The notes under the pieces were generated by a model that saw nothing but the letters and a program-made list of their open reading frames with translations, was not told where the DNA came from and searched no databases. 64,000 bases of DNA from Moritella marina ATCC 15381 (GTDB lineage: Bacteria > Pseudomonadota > Gammaproteobacteria > Enterobacterales > Moritellaceae), in NCBI RefSeq assembly GCF_008931805.1, contig NZ_CP044399.1, positions 3,025,370-3,089,369 of the forward strand. Reading direction: 5' to 3'. The position numbers were made by a program, and so were the translations under genes. The number at the start of each line of letters is the position of its first letter. Positions within the stretch are counted from its first letter, which is position 1. Below, piece by piece: positions 27,621 to 39,391 of this stretch.

Positions 27621-28697
27621 TTATAGTACGTCTACACTGTTTAGATCTTTGTGAGCTTGTTCTAGACGAGCTACAAGACTTGTTTGACCAGCGCGTAACC
27701 ATACACGTGGATCATAATGTTTCTTGTTTGGCGCATCTGCGCCAGTTGGGTTACCAATCTGACCTTGAAGGAATTCTTTCTTGCCTTCGTAGTAGTTCTT
27801 GATACCTTCCCAAGTAGCCCACTGTGTATCAGTATCGATGTTCATTTTGATAACACCGTAACCGATTGATTCTTGGATTTCAGCTTCTGAAGAACCTGAA
27901 CCACCGTGGAATACGAAGTTTAGCGAGTTAGCTGGTAGGCCAAATTTCTCTGAAACGTATGCTTGTGAATCACGTAGGATAGTTGGAGTAAGTACAACGT
28001 TACCTGGCTTGTATACACCGTGTACGTTACCGAAAGAAGCAGCGATAGTGAAACGTGGGCTGATAGCATTCAGTTTTTCGTAAGCGTATGCAACGTCTTC
28101 TGGCGAAGTGTAAAGCTCAGATGCGTCCATGTCAGAGTTATCTACGCCATCTTCTTCACCACCAGTACAACCTAGTTCGATTTCGATAGTCATGTCCATT
28201 TTAGACATACGCGCTAGGTATTCACCACAAGTTGCGATGTTTTCTTCTAGTGATTCTTCAGAAAGATCTAACATGTGTGAGCTGAATAGTGGCTTACCAG
28301 TTTGTGCGAAGAATTCTTCACCAGCGTCTAGTAGTCCGTCGATCCAAGGAAGTAATTTCTTAGCCGCGTGATCGGTATGGATGATAACTGGAACACCATA
28401 AGATTCAGCCATAACGTGTACGTATTTAGCACCGGCGATAGCGCCCATGATAGAACCGCCGTGACCTTCAAGACCAATACCTTTACCAGCGAAGAATGCA
28501 GCGCCGCCGTGTGAGAACTGGATGATCACTGGAGATTTAGCTTTTGCAGCTGCTTCTAAAGTACCGTTGATTGAATCAGTGCTTACCATGTTTACAGCTG
28601 GTAAAGCGAAGTTGTTTTCTTTAGCAATAGCAAAAACTTTTTGCACGTCATCGCCTGTTACAACACCTGGTTTTACAACATCAAAGATCTTAGACAT
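27621..28697 (-). CDS. fba: Class II fructose-bisphosphate aldolase
   Basis: Zinc-dependent aldolase of glycolysis and gluconeogenesis. I start at the ATG at 28697, giving MSKIFDVVKPGVVTGDD, the usual N-terminus and 358 residues; the frame remains open 16 codons further upstream. Zinc and active-site blocks are visible: VIIHTDHAAKKLLPW (Asp/His near residue 110), EIELGCTGGEEDGVD, GNVHGVYKPGNV and FVFHGGSGSS. Last gene of epd-pgk-fba. Confidence 0.98.
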   Translation of the reverse strand: MSKIFDVVKPGVVTGDDVQKVFAIAKENNFALPAVNMVSTDSINGTLEAAAKAKSPVIIQFSHGGAAFFAGKGIGLEGHGGSIMGAIAGAKYVHVMAESYGVPVIIHTDHAAKKLLPWIDGLLDAGEEFFAQTGKPLFSSHMLDLSEESLEENIATCGEYLARMSKMDMTIEIELGCTGGEEDGVDNSDMDASELYTSPEDVAYAYEKLNAISPRFTIAASFGNVHGVYKPGNVVLTPTILRDSQAYVSEKFGLPANSLNFVFHGGSGSSEAEIQESIGYGVIKMNIDTDTQWATWEGIKNYYEGKKEFLQGQIGNPTGADAPNKKHYDPRVWLRAGQTSLVARLEQAHKDLNSVDVL

Positions 28698-28841
28698 AAT
28701 ATTAGCCTTATTGTTTACATATTTAAGTACTGAATCATTCAGCACGAATTTTTAAAATATTTTTTGCCATCACGGTTAACCTAACTCTTTATATAGTCAG
28801 CAGCCGTGACAGCAAAACAACGATTAGTTATGCGCTAGCTG

Positions 28842-30008
28842 TTAGCCGTTTTTCGCACGTTCTTCTAACATAGCTACTGCTGGTAATACTTTACCTTCTA
28901 CAAACTCAAGGAACGCGCCGCCACCTGTAGAGATATAAGAGATACCGTCAGTTAGACCGAATTGGTCGATAGCTGCTAATGTGTCACCGCCACCAGCGAT
29001 AGAGAAAGCTTCACTTTCTGCAATTGCGCGGCCAATGATTTCTGTACCTTGTGAAAAGTTAGCGAATTCAAATACGCCAACTGGACCATTCCAGATAATT
29101 GTTTTAGCTTCTTTAATCATTTCAGCAAGTTTGTTTGCAGATTCAGGACCTAAATCGAAGATCATGTCTGCATCGCCTACTTCTGATGCTGCTTTCAGTG
29201 TTGCTTCAGCCGTTTCAGAGAACTCGCTAGCAACAAGTACGTCAGTTGCTACTGGGATTTCACATTTAGCCATTAACGCTTTAGCTGTATCAACTAAGTC
29301 ATGTTCACACAGTGATTTACCAACGTTGTGGCCTTGTGCTGCGATGAATGTATTAGCGATACCGCCACCAACCACTAACTGGTCAGCAATCGTTGATAAT
29401 GAATCTAGCACTGTTAGTTTAGTTGATACTTTAGAACCACCAACAATTGCTAACATTGGACGAGCAGGCTTGTCCATTGCTTTGCCTAGTGCTTCAAGTT
29501 CTGCACTTAATAGTGGACCAGCACAAGCAACAGGAGCAAACGTACCGACACCGTGTGTAGATGCTTGGGCACGGTGAGCCGTACCAAATGCATCCATTAC
29601 GAATACGTCACATAATGCTGCGTATGCTTTTGATAGACCTTCTTCGTTTTTCTTTTCGCCTTTGTTAAAGCGTACGTTTTCTAGTACAACTAATTCACCT
29701 GCGTTTAGTGCTAAACCGTCTAGGTAATCAGTTGCTAGTACAACGTTATTTTCTAATGCTTCTTTAAGATAGTTTACAACAGGCTCTAGTGAGAACTCTT
29801 GTGCAAATTCACCTTCAGTTGGACGGCCAAGATGTGATGTAACCATCACTTTAGCGCCAGCAGCAAGCGCCAGTTTGATTGTTGGTAGTGAAGCACGGAT
29901 ACGCGCGTCAGATGTTACTTTGCCATCTTTAACTGGTACGTTTAAATCAGCACGAATTAATACACGTAGACCTGCAAGATCAAGATCTGCCATTTTAATA
30001 ATATTCAT
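28842..30008 (-). CDS. pgk: Phosphoglycerate kinase
   Basis: Makes ATP and 3-phosphoglycerate from 1,3-bisphosphoglycerate. The 388-residue protein has [19 protein letters not shown] at the N-terminus, [12 protein letters not shown] (near residue 56), [11 protein letters not shown] and C-terminal [13 protein letters not shown], all diagnostic. Middle gene of the epd-pgk-fba cluster; 43 bp separate it from epd. Confidence 0.98.
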   Translation of the reverse strand: MNIIKMADLDLAGLRVLIRADLNVPVKDGKVTSDARIRASLPTIKLALAAGAKVMVTSHLGRPTEGEFAQEFSLEPVVNYLKEALENNVVLATDYLDGLALNAGELVVLENVRFNKGEKKNEEGLSKAYAALCDVFVMDAFGTAHRAQASTHGVGTFAPVACAGPLLSAELEALGKAMDKPARPMLAIVGGSKVSTKLTVLDSLSTIADQLVVGGGIANTFIAAQGHNVGKSLCEHDLVDTAKALMAKCEIPVATDVLVASEFSETAEATLKAASEVGDADMIFDLGPESANKLAEMIKEAKTIIWNGPVGVFEFANFSQGTEIIGRAIAESEAFSIAGGGDTLAAIDQFGLTDGISYISTGGGAFLEFVEGKVLPAVAMLEERAKNG

Positions 30009-30050
30009 CGTTCAATCCTTAAATATCAAATTTATAAAATTTATTTCAAT

Positions 30051-31070
30051 CTATTTATGCGCTAAAACAGCGACGTAATACGTTGTATCAAGTAGACGGT
30101 TTGCAAAGCCCCATTCGTTATCACACCAGGCTAACAATTTAACTAAATGTCCATCACTTACCCGTGTTTGGCTACCATCAATGATGCTAGAGCGTGGGTC
30201 GTGATTAAAGTCTATCGATACTAATGGCGCCTCGGTATAACCCAGGATGCCTTTTAATTCAGTTTCTGATGCAGCAAGTAAGCAACGATTAATATCTTCA
30301 ACCGTGACGTTTTTGCTCACCGTGATACTTAAATCCATCGCAGTCACATTCAACGTCGGAACACGCACCGCAATCGCTTCAAACTTGTTCGCAAATTTTG
30401 GCAAGATACGTTCAATACCTGCCGCTAATTTTGTATCAACCGGAATAATAGAATGACTTGCAGCACGTGTACGGCGCAAATCGGAATGATAAGAATCAAT
30501 AACAGGTTGATCATTCATCGCGGAATGAATCGTGGTGATCGTGCCACATTTAATATCAAACGCTTTATCTAAAACACTAATAACAGGCACCATGCAATTA
30601 GTTGTACAAGATGCACCTGATATAAACGTTTCAGCGCCGGTTAGCTGTTGATGATTTACGCCGAAGACAACGGTCGCGTCAACATCAGCACTTGCTGGAT
30701 GAGAAAAAATAACTTTTTTAGCGCCTGCAGCTATGTGTGCTTCAGCGTCTGCTTTAGTGCCGTAGATACCCGTACAATCAAGTACGATATCAATATCATG
30801 TTCGTGCCAAGGTAGGTCTGCAAGCTCAGGATGACGGACTAAATGAATACAATCATTTTCAATTTGTAATAGGTTATCGCCCAGCTGTACTGGGAAGGGG
30901 AAACGACCATGCGTTGAATCGTATTGAGTTAAATGTACTATCGCTTCAGGATCGGCTAGTTCGTTAATAACAACGATCTGGATTTGATCCTGACGGTTAC
31001 TTTCATATAACGCTCGGACAACACTGCGTCCAATTCGTCCATAACCATTAATGGCAACTCTCACTGGCAT
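30051..31070 (-). CDS. epd: D-erythrose-4-phosphate dehydrogenase
   Basis: A glyceraldehyde-3-phosphate-dehydrogenase paralogue that makes 4-phosphoerythronate for pyridoxal phosphate synthesis. The 339-residue protein has NAD-binding [20 protein letters not shown] and active-site [12 protein letters not shown] (Cys near residue 155). Its place before pgk and fba, and its N-terminus with [11 protein letters not shown], point to Epd rather than glycolytic GapA. No strong ribosome site is seen before the start. Confidence 0.93.
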   Translation of the reverse strand: MPVRVAINGYGRIGRSVVRALYESNRQDQIQIVVINELADPEAIVHLTQYDSTHGRFPFPVQLGDNLLQIENDCIHLVRHPELADLPWHEHDIDIVLDCTGIYGTKADAEAHIAAGAKKVIFSHPASADVDATVVFGVNHQQLTGAETFISGASCTTNCMVPVISVLDKAFDIKCGTITTIHSAMNDQPVIDSYHSDLRRTRAASHSIIPVDTKLAAGIERILPKFANKFEAIAVRVPTLNVTAMDLSITVSKNVTVEDINRCLLAASETELKGILGYTEAPLVSIDFNHDPRSSIIDGSQTRVSDGHLVKLLAWCDNEWGFANRLLDTTYYVAVLAHK

Positions 31071-31263
31071 AATCGGGGTTGAATACCTAATAACAAGAAA
31101 CGAACTTCATTGTAGAGTAAAATTACCCATAAGCGAATATGCCGAGGTAGGAAATGTTTATAAATTTCAGGAAAGCATGATCCCGCCCACAAATTTTCGT
31201 AATAAAACAACATTACGGCCATTTTGACCGAAATGTTGAGCTATTAGGTAATTAAGTACGTAA

Positions 31264-32130
31264 TTAAGCGATCTCTCTGTTACGAATTAATCCTTCTTGC
31301 ATCGTGGTTGCGACCATTTTGCCATCACGTGTAAAGAAACGACCACGAACCAGACCACGAGAGCCTGACGCACTCGAACTATCCACGGCATACAGTAACC
31401 AGTCATCCATGCGGAAATCACGGTGAAACCACATTGAATGATCAATCGTCACGACTTGCATGTTTGGACTCATAAAGCCTTTGCCGTGTGGCTGTAGTGC
31501 GGTTGGTAAGAAACAAAAGTCAGATGCATAAGCCAATAAGTACTTATGAATACGTGCATCGTCTGGCATTTGGCCATTGGCTTTAAACCAAATATAACGC
31601 TCTGGCGCCGACTTCGATTCATTAAGGGGATCAAGATAATGCACTGGGCGCATTTCAATCGGTCGCTCACAAACAAATTTGGCGCAAATATCATCTGGTA
31701 ACTCATTACGTAATGATAATACGTGGTCTTGTTCTGAAAGCAGGTCTTCCGGTGGTGGTACATCCGGCATCAGATCTTGATGGTCGTAACCTTCACGTTC
31801 AATCTGATAAGATGCTGTCATGTAAAAGATAGCTTGGCCATTTTGAATGGCTCGAATACGGCGAGTGGTAATGGAACCGCCATCGCGAATTTTTTCAACT
31901 TCATACACGATCGGCTTTTTGACGTCACCAGCACGCAGGAAGTAAGAATGAAAAGAGTGCACCTTACGATCAGCGGAAACAGTTTCTTTCGCTGCCGATA
32001 ATGCTTGCCCCATCACTTGGCCGCCAAATACTGCGCCAAACCCTAAATCTTGGCTTTGACCACGATAAATTCCTTCTTCAATGGTTTCTAATGTTAACTG
32101 TCCAAGAAGATCTTTTAATACCTTACCCAT
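31264..32130 (-). CDS. tesB: Acyl-CoA thioesterase II
   Basis: Hydrolyses medium and long-chain acyl-CoA to fatty acid and CoA. The 288-residue double-hotdog protein is the normal length. Recognisable stretches are RGQSQDLGFGAVFGGQVMGQ at the N-terminus, HSFHSYFLRAGD (near residue 78), and VVTIDHSMWFHRDFRMDDWL in the second hotdog, ending with GLIRNRE. A single gene, between epd and thrC on the same strand. Confidence 0.96.
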   Translation of the reverse strand: MGKVLKDLLGQLTLETIEEGIYRGQSQDLGFGAVFGGQVMGQALSAAKETVSADRKVHSFHSYFLRAGDVKKPIVYEVEKIRDGGSITTRRIRAIQNGQAIFYMTASYQIEREGYDHQDLMPDVPPPEDLLSEQDHVLSLRNELPDDICAKFVCERPIEMRPVHYLDPLNESKSAPERYIWFKANGQMPDDARIHKYLLAYASDFCFLPTALQPHGKGFMSPNMQVVTIDHSMWFHRDFRMDDWLLYAVDSSSASGSRGLVRGRFFTRDGKMVATTMQEGLIRNREIA

Positions 32131-32311
32131 AAATGCCTTATTCTGAATTCAGCTTGTTATTTTAGTACGAATGGGCAACGCTACCCCTGTTAACAAAGAT
32201 ATTCAAGCGATAATTACTGATATTGCAGCGCTGAAATAACATTACATTAACTAAATCGAGCGTTTAAGCCCTAAACATCAGCTTAGTTGTGGATTAGTTG
32301 TGGAAATGCAG

Positions 32312-32364
32312 ACAAAAAAATACCTTGTGGTCATGTCACCTATAGAGACATAACAACAAGGTAT
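32312..32364 (-). terminator. thr operon terminator
   Basis: On the minus strand ATACCTTGT...ACAAGGTAT, with inner ATGTC/GACAT pairing, is followed by a run of seven T. It lies ~37 bp after the thrC stop. Confidence 0.85.
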
Positions 32365-32400
32365 ACTCACAAAATGTGAGAGCCCGTTACTAAGGGTAGT

Positions 32401-33675
32401 CTACGCCATCAATAATGCACGTAATGCAGCAAAATCATTTGCCATATCAACCGATAAGTTTGGCTTATCTGCACAATCAGCCAGTTCTTGCGGTAAACCT
32501 ATATCACGGCCAAGGATGTCTTCCACTGATTCTTTAAACTTCGCAGGGTGCGCTGTACATAAGAATAAACCGAATTCATCTTCGCTTAATTGCGCCGCTA
32601 AACGATCATAGGCAATCGCGCCATGGGGTTCACATAAGTAGCCCTGCTCGTCTAATGCGGCAACAGCTTGCTTAGTATCTTCATCAGATAAGAAGTCAGA
32701 TGCCAACTCAGATAAGTCCCAACCTTTAACACGTGCAAGTTCTTCAATTCGTGGCCAGTTGCTTGGTACGCTCACATCCATCGCATTCGAAAGTGTTGCT
32801 TGTGTTGCTTTTGGATCCCATTCACCGCTTTGTAAATAACGCGGCACAGTATCATTAATATTGGTTGCGGCAATAAAGCGCTTAACCGGTAGACCTAATG
32901 TTTTAGCCAGTAAGCCCGCAGTTAGGTTGCCGAAGTTACCACTTGGCACTGACACTACTGTCTGAGCACGTTGTGCTTTTGGCAGTTGGGCGAATGCTTC
33001 AAAGTAATAACAAATTTGTGCCATTAGGCGGCTGATGTTAATTGAGTTAGCCGAGTTAAGGCCAATCGCTTGACGCAGTTCCGCATCATCAAATGATTGC
33101 TTCATTAACGCCTGACACGCATCAAAGTCACCATCAACGGCGATCGTGCGGATGTTGCCACCTAAAGTACAGAACATCTGTTCTTGTAAGAAGCTGATCT
33201 TACCTTTTGGATACATTACCACGACTTCGATATTGTCGATACCGTAAAAAGCATGTGCAACCGCTGCGCCAGTATCACCTGATGTTGCAGTTAGGATGGT
33301 AATTTTTTCGCCTGACGTTAAACGTGAAAGACATTGCGCCATGAAACGGCCGCCAAAGTCTTTAAACGCCAATGTTGGACCGTGGAATAATTCTAATGCA
33401 CTGATTTTGTCGCTCACTTTCGTGACTGGCGCTGGAAAGTTAAACGCACCTTCGACAATATCATGCAATTCTTGTTGGCTAAATTCATCACCGATCAGTG
33501 ATTGTAAAATAACGCGACTACGATCTACTAGGTTCATCTCTAGTAGGGCATCAATATCGTCAATCGGCTTGATTTCGCTTGGAAAGAACAAACCTTGGTT
33601 TTTACCCATGCCTTGTTTCACTGCTTGTGCAAAGCTTACTGTCTCTGCGTGATCTTTAATGCTATATAATTTCAT
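32401..33675 (-). CDS. thrC: Threonine synthase
   Basis: PLP enzyme that converts phosphohomoserine to threonine. The 424-residue protein has the PLP-lysine motif LAFKDFGGRFM (near residue 105), TATSGDTGAAVAHAF for phosphate binding and VVSVPSGNFGNL in the second half. Last gene of thrABC; a 177-bp gap without a gene separates it from thrB. Confidence 0.98.
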   Translation of the reverse strand: MKLYSIKDHAETVSFAQAVKQGMGKNQGLFFPSEIKPIDDIDALLEMNLVDRSRVILQSLIGDEFSQQELHDIVEGAFNFPAPVTKVSDKISALELFHGPTLAFKDFGGRFMAQCLSRLTSGEKITILTATSGDTGAAVAHAFYGIDNIEVVVMYPKGKISFLQEQMFCTLGGNIRTIAVDGDFDACQALMKQSFDDAELRQAIGLNSANSINISRLMAQICYYFEAFAQLPKAQRAQTVVSVPSGNFGNLTAGLLAKTLGLPVKRFIAATNINDTVPRYLQSGEWDPKATQATLSNAMDVSVPSNWPRIEELARVKGWDLSELASDFLSDEDTKQAVAALDEQGYLCEPHGAIAYDRLAAQLSEDEFGLFLCTAHPAKFKESVEDILGRDIGLPQELADCADKPNLSVDMANDFAALRALLMA

Positions 33676-33852
33676 TGTTGTTCATTCCCTAAAACATCTT
33701 TGTGCTACCTGCATGATAACGATTGCCTTTGTACCATATCCTTGACAACGAAGCCCTGAACATCGGTAGAGCATATAACCCTTATTACTTGGATTCAACA
33801 GACATCATGCAGTACTTGTCTCTTTATTACTGAAGCTTATTACAACCTTTGG

Positions 33853-34809
33853 TTATAACTCACGACCAACAACACGAGCGCCCTCTTTATCCAGCTTACA
33901 GATGTGAGTAAAACCATCATCGTTCTGGATAAAGTTAGCGTCTAACCAAGCTTTTAACTTTTCAGCTTGGGCTAAGTCTGTCATGACGTTAAATACCGTT
34001 GGGCCTGAGCCTGAAATACCGGTTGCTAACGCGCCGAGTTCTTTGGCATAGTCACGCACGTCATCAAACTTTGGAATAAGCTGTGAGCGGTACGGTTCCG
34101 CAATCACGTCTTGTAACATAGCGGCAGCCAAGTCTTGCTGTTTGCTATAACAAGCATGAATAAAGCCCGCTAAATGACGGCCATACGTTAAACAATCAGC
34201 ACGGCTGTATTGTGTCGGTAATATATCACGTGCAGCAGCCGTCGAGATGTTAATGCCCGGATAAGCAACAACCCAATACCATTCATCGAAGCATGGCACT
34301 GATTGACTAACCACCCCATTTTCGTTGAGCATTAATTGCATGCCACCCAAGGCACAAGGTGCGACATTATCATAATGTACGCTACCGCTGATCTTGCCTT
34401 CCAGCTCGCCCATTAATAACACCATTTCGTGTTCTTCAAGGCTGTTATCATGAAATACATTCAACGCTTCTAGACCAGCTACAATTGATGCGGCACTTGA
34501 ACCTAGCCCACTGCCAATCGGTAAGTTTTTCTCTAACTCCATGGCGATACTTTTGATCTTCAAACCGCGTTTTTCTAACGCTGCAGCATAACCAAGATAA
34601 CAATCATAGATGATGTTTTCACGGTAATCGTCGGGTAATTTATGCTTAAAACGACCACTAGAAACTAAACTAAACGCCGAGTCAGCATCAGTAATGAATA
34701 CTTTATCGCCGATGAGTGAACCGTCGATCGGCGCGATTGGAAAACCTAATGCATCAAAACCTGCACTTACATTTGCTACCGATGCCGGTGCGAATACAAC
34801 AATGCTCAT
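33853..34809 (-). CDS. thrB: Homoserine kinase
   Basis: GHMP-family kinase making O-phosphohomoserine. I start at ATG 34809, preceded by an AGGAGAT ribosome site and two bases from the thrA stop codon, giving 318 residues beginning [19 protein letters not shown]. The ATP-binding motif [17 protein letters not shown] is near residue 90, and the C-terminal [12 protein letters not shown] is also typical. Translational coupling with thrA is likely. Confidence 0.97.
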   Translation of the reverse strand: MSIVVFAPASVANVSAGFDALGFPIAPIDGSLIGDKVFITDADSAFSLVSSGRFKHKLPDDYRENIIYDCYLGYAAALEKRGLKIKSIAMELEKNLPIGSGLGSSAASIVAGLEALNVFHDNSLEEHEMVLLMGELEGKISGSVHYDNVAPCALGGMQLMLNENGVVSQSVPCFDEWYWVVAYPGINISTAAARDILPTQYSRADCLTYGRHLAGFIHACYSKQQDLAAAMLQDVIAEPYRSQLIPKFDDVRDYAKELGALATGISGSGPTVFNVMTDLAQAEKLKAWLDANFIQNDDGFTHICKLDKEGARVVGREL

Positions 34810-34811
34810 GA

Positions 34812-37271
34812 TTAAATCTCCTGCTGCCAATTAAGGGTACGTAATACATCGGCAAATACGCCCGCTGCAGTCACTTCAGAACCTGCGCCGTAACCACGTA
34901 ATACCATTGGGATTGGTTGATAATAACGGCTGTAAAATGCGAGTGCATTCTCGCCATCTTTGACTTTATTCAGTGGATCAGATTCTGGTACGGCAGCAAT
35001 GGATACTTTGCACTTACCGTCTTCAATCTGACCAATATAACGTAATACTTTGCCTTCTTCCGCGGCTGTTGCTTGTAAGTCAGCAAAATACGCATCGGCT
35101 TTTGGCAAGTTCGCCATGAATTCTTCGTTAGTGCCTGTTGCATCAAAGCCAGCTGGAATAGCTTCTTCAACTTCAACTTGGTCTAAGGTTAAGTTCATGC
35201 CTGCTTCACGTGCAATAATCAATAATTTACGCGCGATATCCATGCCGCTCAGATCTTCACGCGGATCCGGTTCAGTAAAACCATTATCACGGGCTTGTGC
35301 AGTCGCTTGCGAAAAACTCATGCCTTCATCTAATTTACCAAAGATATATGACATAGAACCTGACAAAATACCGTTAAAGCGTACTAGCTCATCACCTGCG
35401 CTTAATAGATTCTGCAGATTTTCAATCACAGGCAGACCAGCACCTACGTTGGTATCGTATAAGAAGCGACGACGGGTTTTCAATGCTGTTGTACGTAGAT
35501 CGTGATAATAATCCATGCTCATGGTATTGGCTTTTTTGTTTGCCGCGACCACGTGGAAACCACTGCCAAGGAAATCAACATATTGGCTAGCGAGGTTATC
35601 ATTGCTGGTACAATCAACAATAACAGGATTAATGATATGGCTGTTTTTAACCAGGTCTTCAACCGCAGTTAAAGAGAATTCAATATTGCTGGCAGCAAGA
35701 TCATCTGCCCAGTTGGTTAATGCTAACCCTTCTGAATCAAGCAACATTTGACGGCTGTTAGCGATACCGCATACACGGATCTCAATTTGACGCTCCGCTA
35801 AAAATTCTTTTTGACGTTTAATTTGCTCAACCAATGCCGCGCCAACACCACCACAGCCTAATAAGAACAAGTCAATATACTGTTGCTTACCAAAGAAGAT
35901 ATTGTGTGATGCTTTAATGGCATCATTCGCTTGGCTTTCATCAATCACCGCAGAAATAGAACGCTCTGAAGAACCTTGCGCAATCGCAACGAGGTTAACC
36001 GATGCTTGTGCTAATGCCGTGAAGAAACGTGCTGCGATGCCATTGGCTTTACGCATACCATCACCCACGAGCGACACAATCGCTAAACCATCACGCATTT
36101 CGATAGGTTCAAGTAACTGGTTGCTGATCTCAAGATTAAACTCATTGTTCAGTGCTAATTTAGCTTTACCCGCATCATAGCTGTGGATACAAAAACTGAC
36201 GCTATATTCTGATGATGATTGGGTAATAAGGGCGATTGATACGCCGGCACGAGAAACCGTTTCAAAGATACGGCCAGCCATGCCAACCATGCCTTTCATA
36301 CCTGGGCCAGATACGTTAATCATTGTCATGCCACTTAGCTCTGATAATGACTTCACTTCAGCTTGGGTTTTTGACATTAAGCCGCCAATTAACGTGCCTT
36401 CGCCTTCTGGATTTTTTGTATTCTTAATCAAGCAAGGAATGTGGTGCTGAGCAATCGGTGCAATCGTTTTTGGGTGTAATACTTTCGCGCCAAAATATGA
36501 CAGTTCCATTGCTTCTGGATAACTTAATGTTTTAAGTAATTTTGCATCTTTTACTAAGCGTGGATCGCAGGCGTAAACACCGTCTACATCGGTCCAGATC
36601 TCACAGCAATCAGCATACAGACACGCCGCTAATACGGCAGCAGAATAATCCGAACCATTACGACCAAGTACAACCGTGTTGCCCTGTTCGTCGCCTGCAG
36701 TGAAACCAGGCATTAAATAGATGTGGTCAGTTTTAATGGGGTCTTGTTCGAAACGCGCACGTGAGGCATCAATATCTACCGATGCTTCTAATACACTGCC
36801 TTTACCGACAAGTTTGTCTTGTGGCACGAGCACTTCAACTTTAAAACCGCGGGCCAGTAATAGCTGCTCCATGCAAACAATACTGAGCTTTTCACCTGTG
36901 CTTAAAATCTTAGCTTCAATATTTTCAGGGCATTGCGATAATAATTTTACGCCGTGTAAATATTCTCTTAATGTCGCTAATGCAGCTTCAACCTGCGTTA
37001 ATGCGATGTCAGCATTAAAATTAACGTATTGCGTTTTTAACCCTGCAACAAGCGCTTTAAAAATACCGTCGATTTCTTCTAATGAAGATTCAGCGTCAAG
37101 ACCGCGAACTGTTTGTTGCACCGCGGCAACTAAATTGTTGGTTACTTTGGCTGGCGCCGATAACACTAATGCTACCTGTGACTGTTCAATGTTACTCACT
37201 GATATATCAGCTGCACAGGCAAATCGTTCAGCATTTGCTAACGATGTACCACCAAATTTTAAAACTCGCAT
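34812..37271 (-). CDS. thrA: Bifunctional aspartokinase I / homoserine dehydrogenase I
   Basis: Carries out the first and third steps from aspartate toward threonine. The 819-residue protein has the aspartokinase part ([17 protein letters not shown], and [17 protein letters not shown] near residue 205), central ACT domains ([20 protein letters not shown]) that bind threonine, then homoserine dehydrogenase ([17 protein letters not shown] from ~460, [19 protein letters not shown] near 635). First structural gene of thrABC, preceded by a leader peptide and attenuator. Confidence 0.98.
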   Translation of the reverse strand: MRVLKFGGTSLANAERFACAADISVSNIEQSQVALVLSAPAKVTNNLVAAVQQTVRGLDAESSLEEIDGIFKALVAGLKTQYVNFNADIALTQVEAALATLREYLHGVKLLSQCPENIEAKILSTGEKLSIVCMEQLLLARGFKVEVLVPQDKLVGKGSVLEASVDIDASRARFEQDPIKTDHIYLMPGFTAGDEQGNTVVLGRNGSDYSAAVLAACLYADCCEIWTDVDGVYACDPRLVKDAKLLKTLSYPEAMELSYFGAKVLHPKTIAPIAQHHIPCLIKNTKNPEGEGTLIGGLMSKTQAEVKSLSELSGMTMINVSGPGMKGMVGMAGRIFETVSRAGVSIALITQSSSEYSVSFCIHSYDAGKAKLALNNEFNLEISNQLLEPIEMRDGLAIVSLVGDGMRKANGIAARFFTALAQASVNLVAIAQGSSERSISAVIDESQANDAIKASHNIFFGKQQYIDLFLLGCGGVGAALVEQIKRQKEFLAERQIEIRVCGIANSRQMLLDSEGLALTNWADDLAASNIEFSLTAVEDLVKNSHIINPVIVDCTSNDNLASQYVDFLGSGFHVVAANKKANTMSMDYYHDLRTTALKTRRRFLYDTNVGAGLPVIENLQNLLSAGDELVRFNGILSGSMSYIFGKLDEGMSFSQATAQARDNGFTEPDPREDLSGMDIARKLLIIAREAGMNLTLDQVEVEEAIPAGFDATGTNEEFMANLPKADAYFADLQATAAEEGKVLRYIGQIEDGKCKVSIAAVPESDPLNKVKDGENALAFYSRYYQPIPMVLRGYGAGSEVTAAGVFADVLRTLNWQQEI

Positions 37272-37291
37272 CCTTTGCTCCTTGTTGATAC

Positions 37292-37327
37292 AAAAAAGCC
37301 CGTTCCTAAATGGTAACGGGCTTTTTC
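37292..37327 (-). terminator. thr operon attenuator
   Basis: On the minus strand, AAAAAGCCCGTT and AACGGGCTTTTTT form a GC-rich stem followed by T residues, 20 bp before thrA and downstream of the Thr/Ile-rich leader peptide. This is the terminator form of the E. coli-type thr attenuator: high charged tRNA leads to termination before thrA. Confidence 0.92.
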
Positions 37328-37352
37328 ATTATTTCTGTCTTAGCCCTACGTG

Positions 37353-37421
37353 TCATCCCACCGTTGTAATAACAGTGTTAATAATGGTGGTGGTAATGAA
37401 CGCTAGGCAATAAGTCATCAT
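37353..37421 (-). CDS. thrL: thr operon leader peptide
   Basis: A 22-codon ORF too short for usual ORF finders. It begins MMTYCLAF and continues with 7 Thr and 4 Ile in all, grouped as FITTTII and TVITT, and ends VG. Ribosomes stalling at these codons when threonyl- or isoleucyl-tRNA is scarce would prevent the attenuator hairpin downstream. Start could be either of two adjacent ATGs (37421 or 37418). Its composition and location are as in E. coli thrL, although the sequence differs. Confidence 0.9.
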   Translation of the reverse strand: MMTYCLAFITTTIINTVITTVG

Positions 37422-37614
37422 ATTATTTATATAATCTGCTAATTAATTTATTTATAATTTCAATACCTATAGCAATATCAAAAAATGCGACGTTAATCAA
37501 GTTTAAAATGGATTTAGTTGTTTCACTCTACATCGCTAAACAGGTGTAAAGATGTTGAAATAATGTAAAAACATTGCGATATTGAGTAATGTCTTACGTC
37601 CAAGGATTTGTTGT

Positions 37615-39357
37615 ATGGAAAAAGTATTAGAAGCGCAAATAGCGGGTTCTATATTAGCGTCATGTGATGCTTTTTATAGCCGTTTTTTAGAAGTTACCCG
37701 TGGTGCAAAGTTACGTTTTGAAAACGCCGATTGGCATGGTGTGCAAATCGCAGCAAAAAAACGTATTAGCCTATATGACTATCACGTCGGTAAAACAGCA
37801 CAACAAATTCAAGCGCTCGCCGCTGACACAACCGCCGAACAACCCTTTCTACAAAACATAAAATGTGAGTACGAAGCGCTGTTACAGCACTACCCCAATT
37901 TTGAAATTGCCGAGAGTTTCTTTAACTCTGTTTATCGTCGCGTCTTTAAGCACACCAATATCTATAAAGACCAATTATTTATCACCAACGCCAACCGCAT
38001 TCGAGATCCGGGTTATCCCAACAATTTTTATCGCAGCTATACCCGCGGCGGTAACTTTTCGGTGATCTTACGCAAAATCATTTCAGGTTATACCTTTACC
38101 GCTCGTTGGGAAAATTTAGATCGTGACCTAGCGAATGTTGTCGATTACCTTAATCAACACGCCCCAAAACAGCTGACCGATGCCAAGCACATCGAAGTGC
38201 ACATGCTTAATGAAGTGTTTTATCGTAACAAGGGCGCTTACCTGATGGGCAAGATCTTTGCTGATGGGCACATGTACCCGCTGGTATTCCCGATCTTAAA
38301 TAACGAAGAAAACGAGATCTATTTGGATACGGTTATTTTTGAAAAAGAAGAAACCAGTATTCTGTTTGGTTTTGCCCGCGCTTATTTCTTTGTCTATGCG
38401 CCTGAGCCCGGTGCGATTGTGCAGTTTTTAAAACCAATGATCCCAAATAAAACTAACTTCGAGATCTACTCGGCCATTGGTTGCCAGAAGCACGCGAAAA
38501 CTGAGTTTTTCCGCAATTACATAAAACACCTCAATAATTCTGATGATAAGTTTATTATTGCCCCTGGTATTAAAGGCATGGTGATGAGCGTATTTACGCT
38601 GCCTTCTTATGATGTGGTATTTAAGATCATTAAGGATGAATTTGCACCGCCGAAACAAATCGATCATGCCACGGTAAAAGCCAAGTATCAGATCGTAAAA
38701 TCCCACGATCGTGTTGGCCGCATGGCAGACACCCAACAATTTAAGAACTTTGCTTTTCCCAAAGATCGCTTCAGTCAGGAACTGCTCGATGAGTTATTAG
38801 CCGTCGCGCCGTCTGTGATCAAGTTGACCAACAGTAAAGTGGTGATCAAGCATCTGTATATTGAACGCAAGATGATCCCGCTGAACATGTACCTCGAACA
38901 GGCCAATGAAGAAGAACTTGATAATGCCATTGATGAATACGGTAATGCGATCAAACAACTCGCGGCCGCAGATATATTCCCGGGTGATATGTTGTTTAAG
39001 AACTTTGGTGTGACCCGTCATAACCGCGTGATCTTCTACGATTATGATGAGATATCCTATATGCATGAAGTGAACTTTCGTTATATTCCCAAACCGCGTT
39101 ATCCAGAAGATATGATGATGGCGCAGCCTTGGTTTGCCGTGGCACCGAACGATGTATTTCCGGAAGAGTTCGAGACTTTCTTACTATCACGACCTGAAAT
39201 TAATAAACTGTTTAAGAAGTATCATTCAGACCTGCTTGATGCGAACTACTGGAAAGGGTTGCAGGATAATATCAGTCGCGGCAAATACAATGATGTCTTC
39301 CCTTATCGTCGAGCCCGCCGTTTTGAACGCAATGCTGATGGCGACCATACTAACTAA
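37615..39357 (+). CDS. aceK: Isocitrate dehydrogenase kinase/phosphatase
   Basis: Bifunctional enzyme that phosphorylates and dephosphorylates isocitrate dehydrogenase, directing carbon to the glyoxylate shunt. I take ATG 37615, preceded by AAGGA, for 580 residues, matching the family. It shows NRIRDPGYPNNFYRSYTRGG (near residue 130), the ATP-binding segment IIAPGIKGMVMSVFTLPSYD (near 315) and DMLFKNFGVTRHNRVIFYDY (near 455). No aceB or aceA is adjacent, unlike in E. coli, so it is transcribed alone. Confidence 0.97.
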   Translation: MEKVLEAQIAGSILASCDAFYSRFLEVTRGAKLRFENADWHGVQIAAKKRISLYDYHVGKTAQQIQALAADTTAEQPFLQNIKCEYEALLQHYPNFEIAESFFNSVYRRVFKHTNIYKDQLFITNANRIRDPGYPNNFYRSYTRGGNFSVILRKIISGYTFTARWENLDRDLANVVDYLNQHAPKQLTDAKHIEVHMLNEVFYRNKGAYLMGKIFADGHMYPLVFPILNNEENEIYLDTVIFEKEETSILFGFARAYFFVYAPEPGAIVQFLKPMIPNKTNFEIYSAIGCQKHAKTEFFRNYIKHLNNSDDKFIIAPGIKGMVMSVFTLPSYDVVFKIIKDEFAPPKQIDHATVKAKYQIVKSHDRVGRMADTQQFKNFAFPKDRFSQELLDELLAVAPSVIKLTNSKVVIKHLYIERKMIPLNMYLEQANEEELDNAIDEYGNAIKQLAAADIFPGDMLFKNFGVTRHNRVIFYDYDEISYMHEVNFRYIPKPRYPEDMMMAQPWFAVAPNDVFPEEFETFLLSRPEINKLFKKYHSDLLDANYWKGLQDNISRGKYNDVFPYRRARRFERNADGDHTN

Positions 39358-39391
39358 CGACATAAAGACATAACTAGTTAGCTAAAAATAG

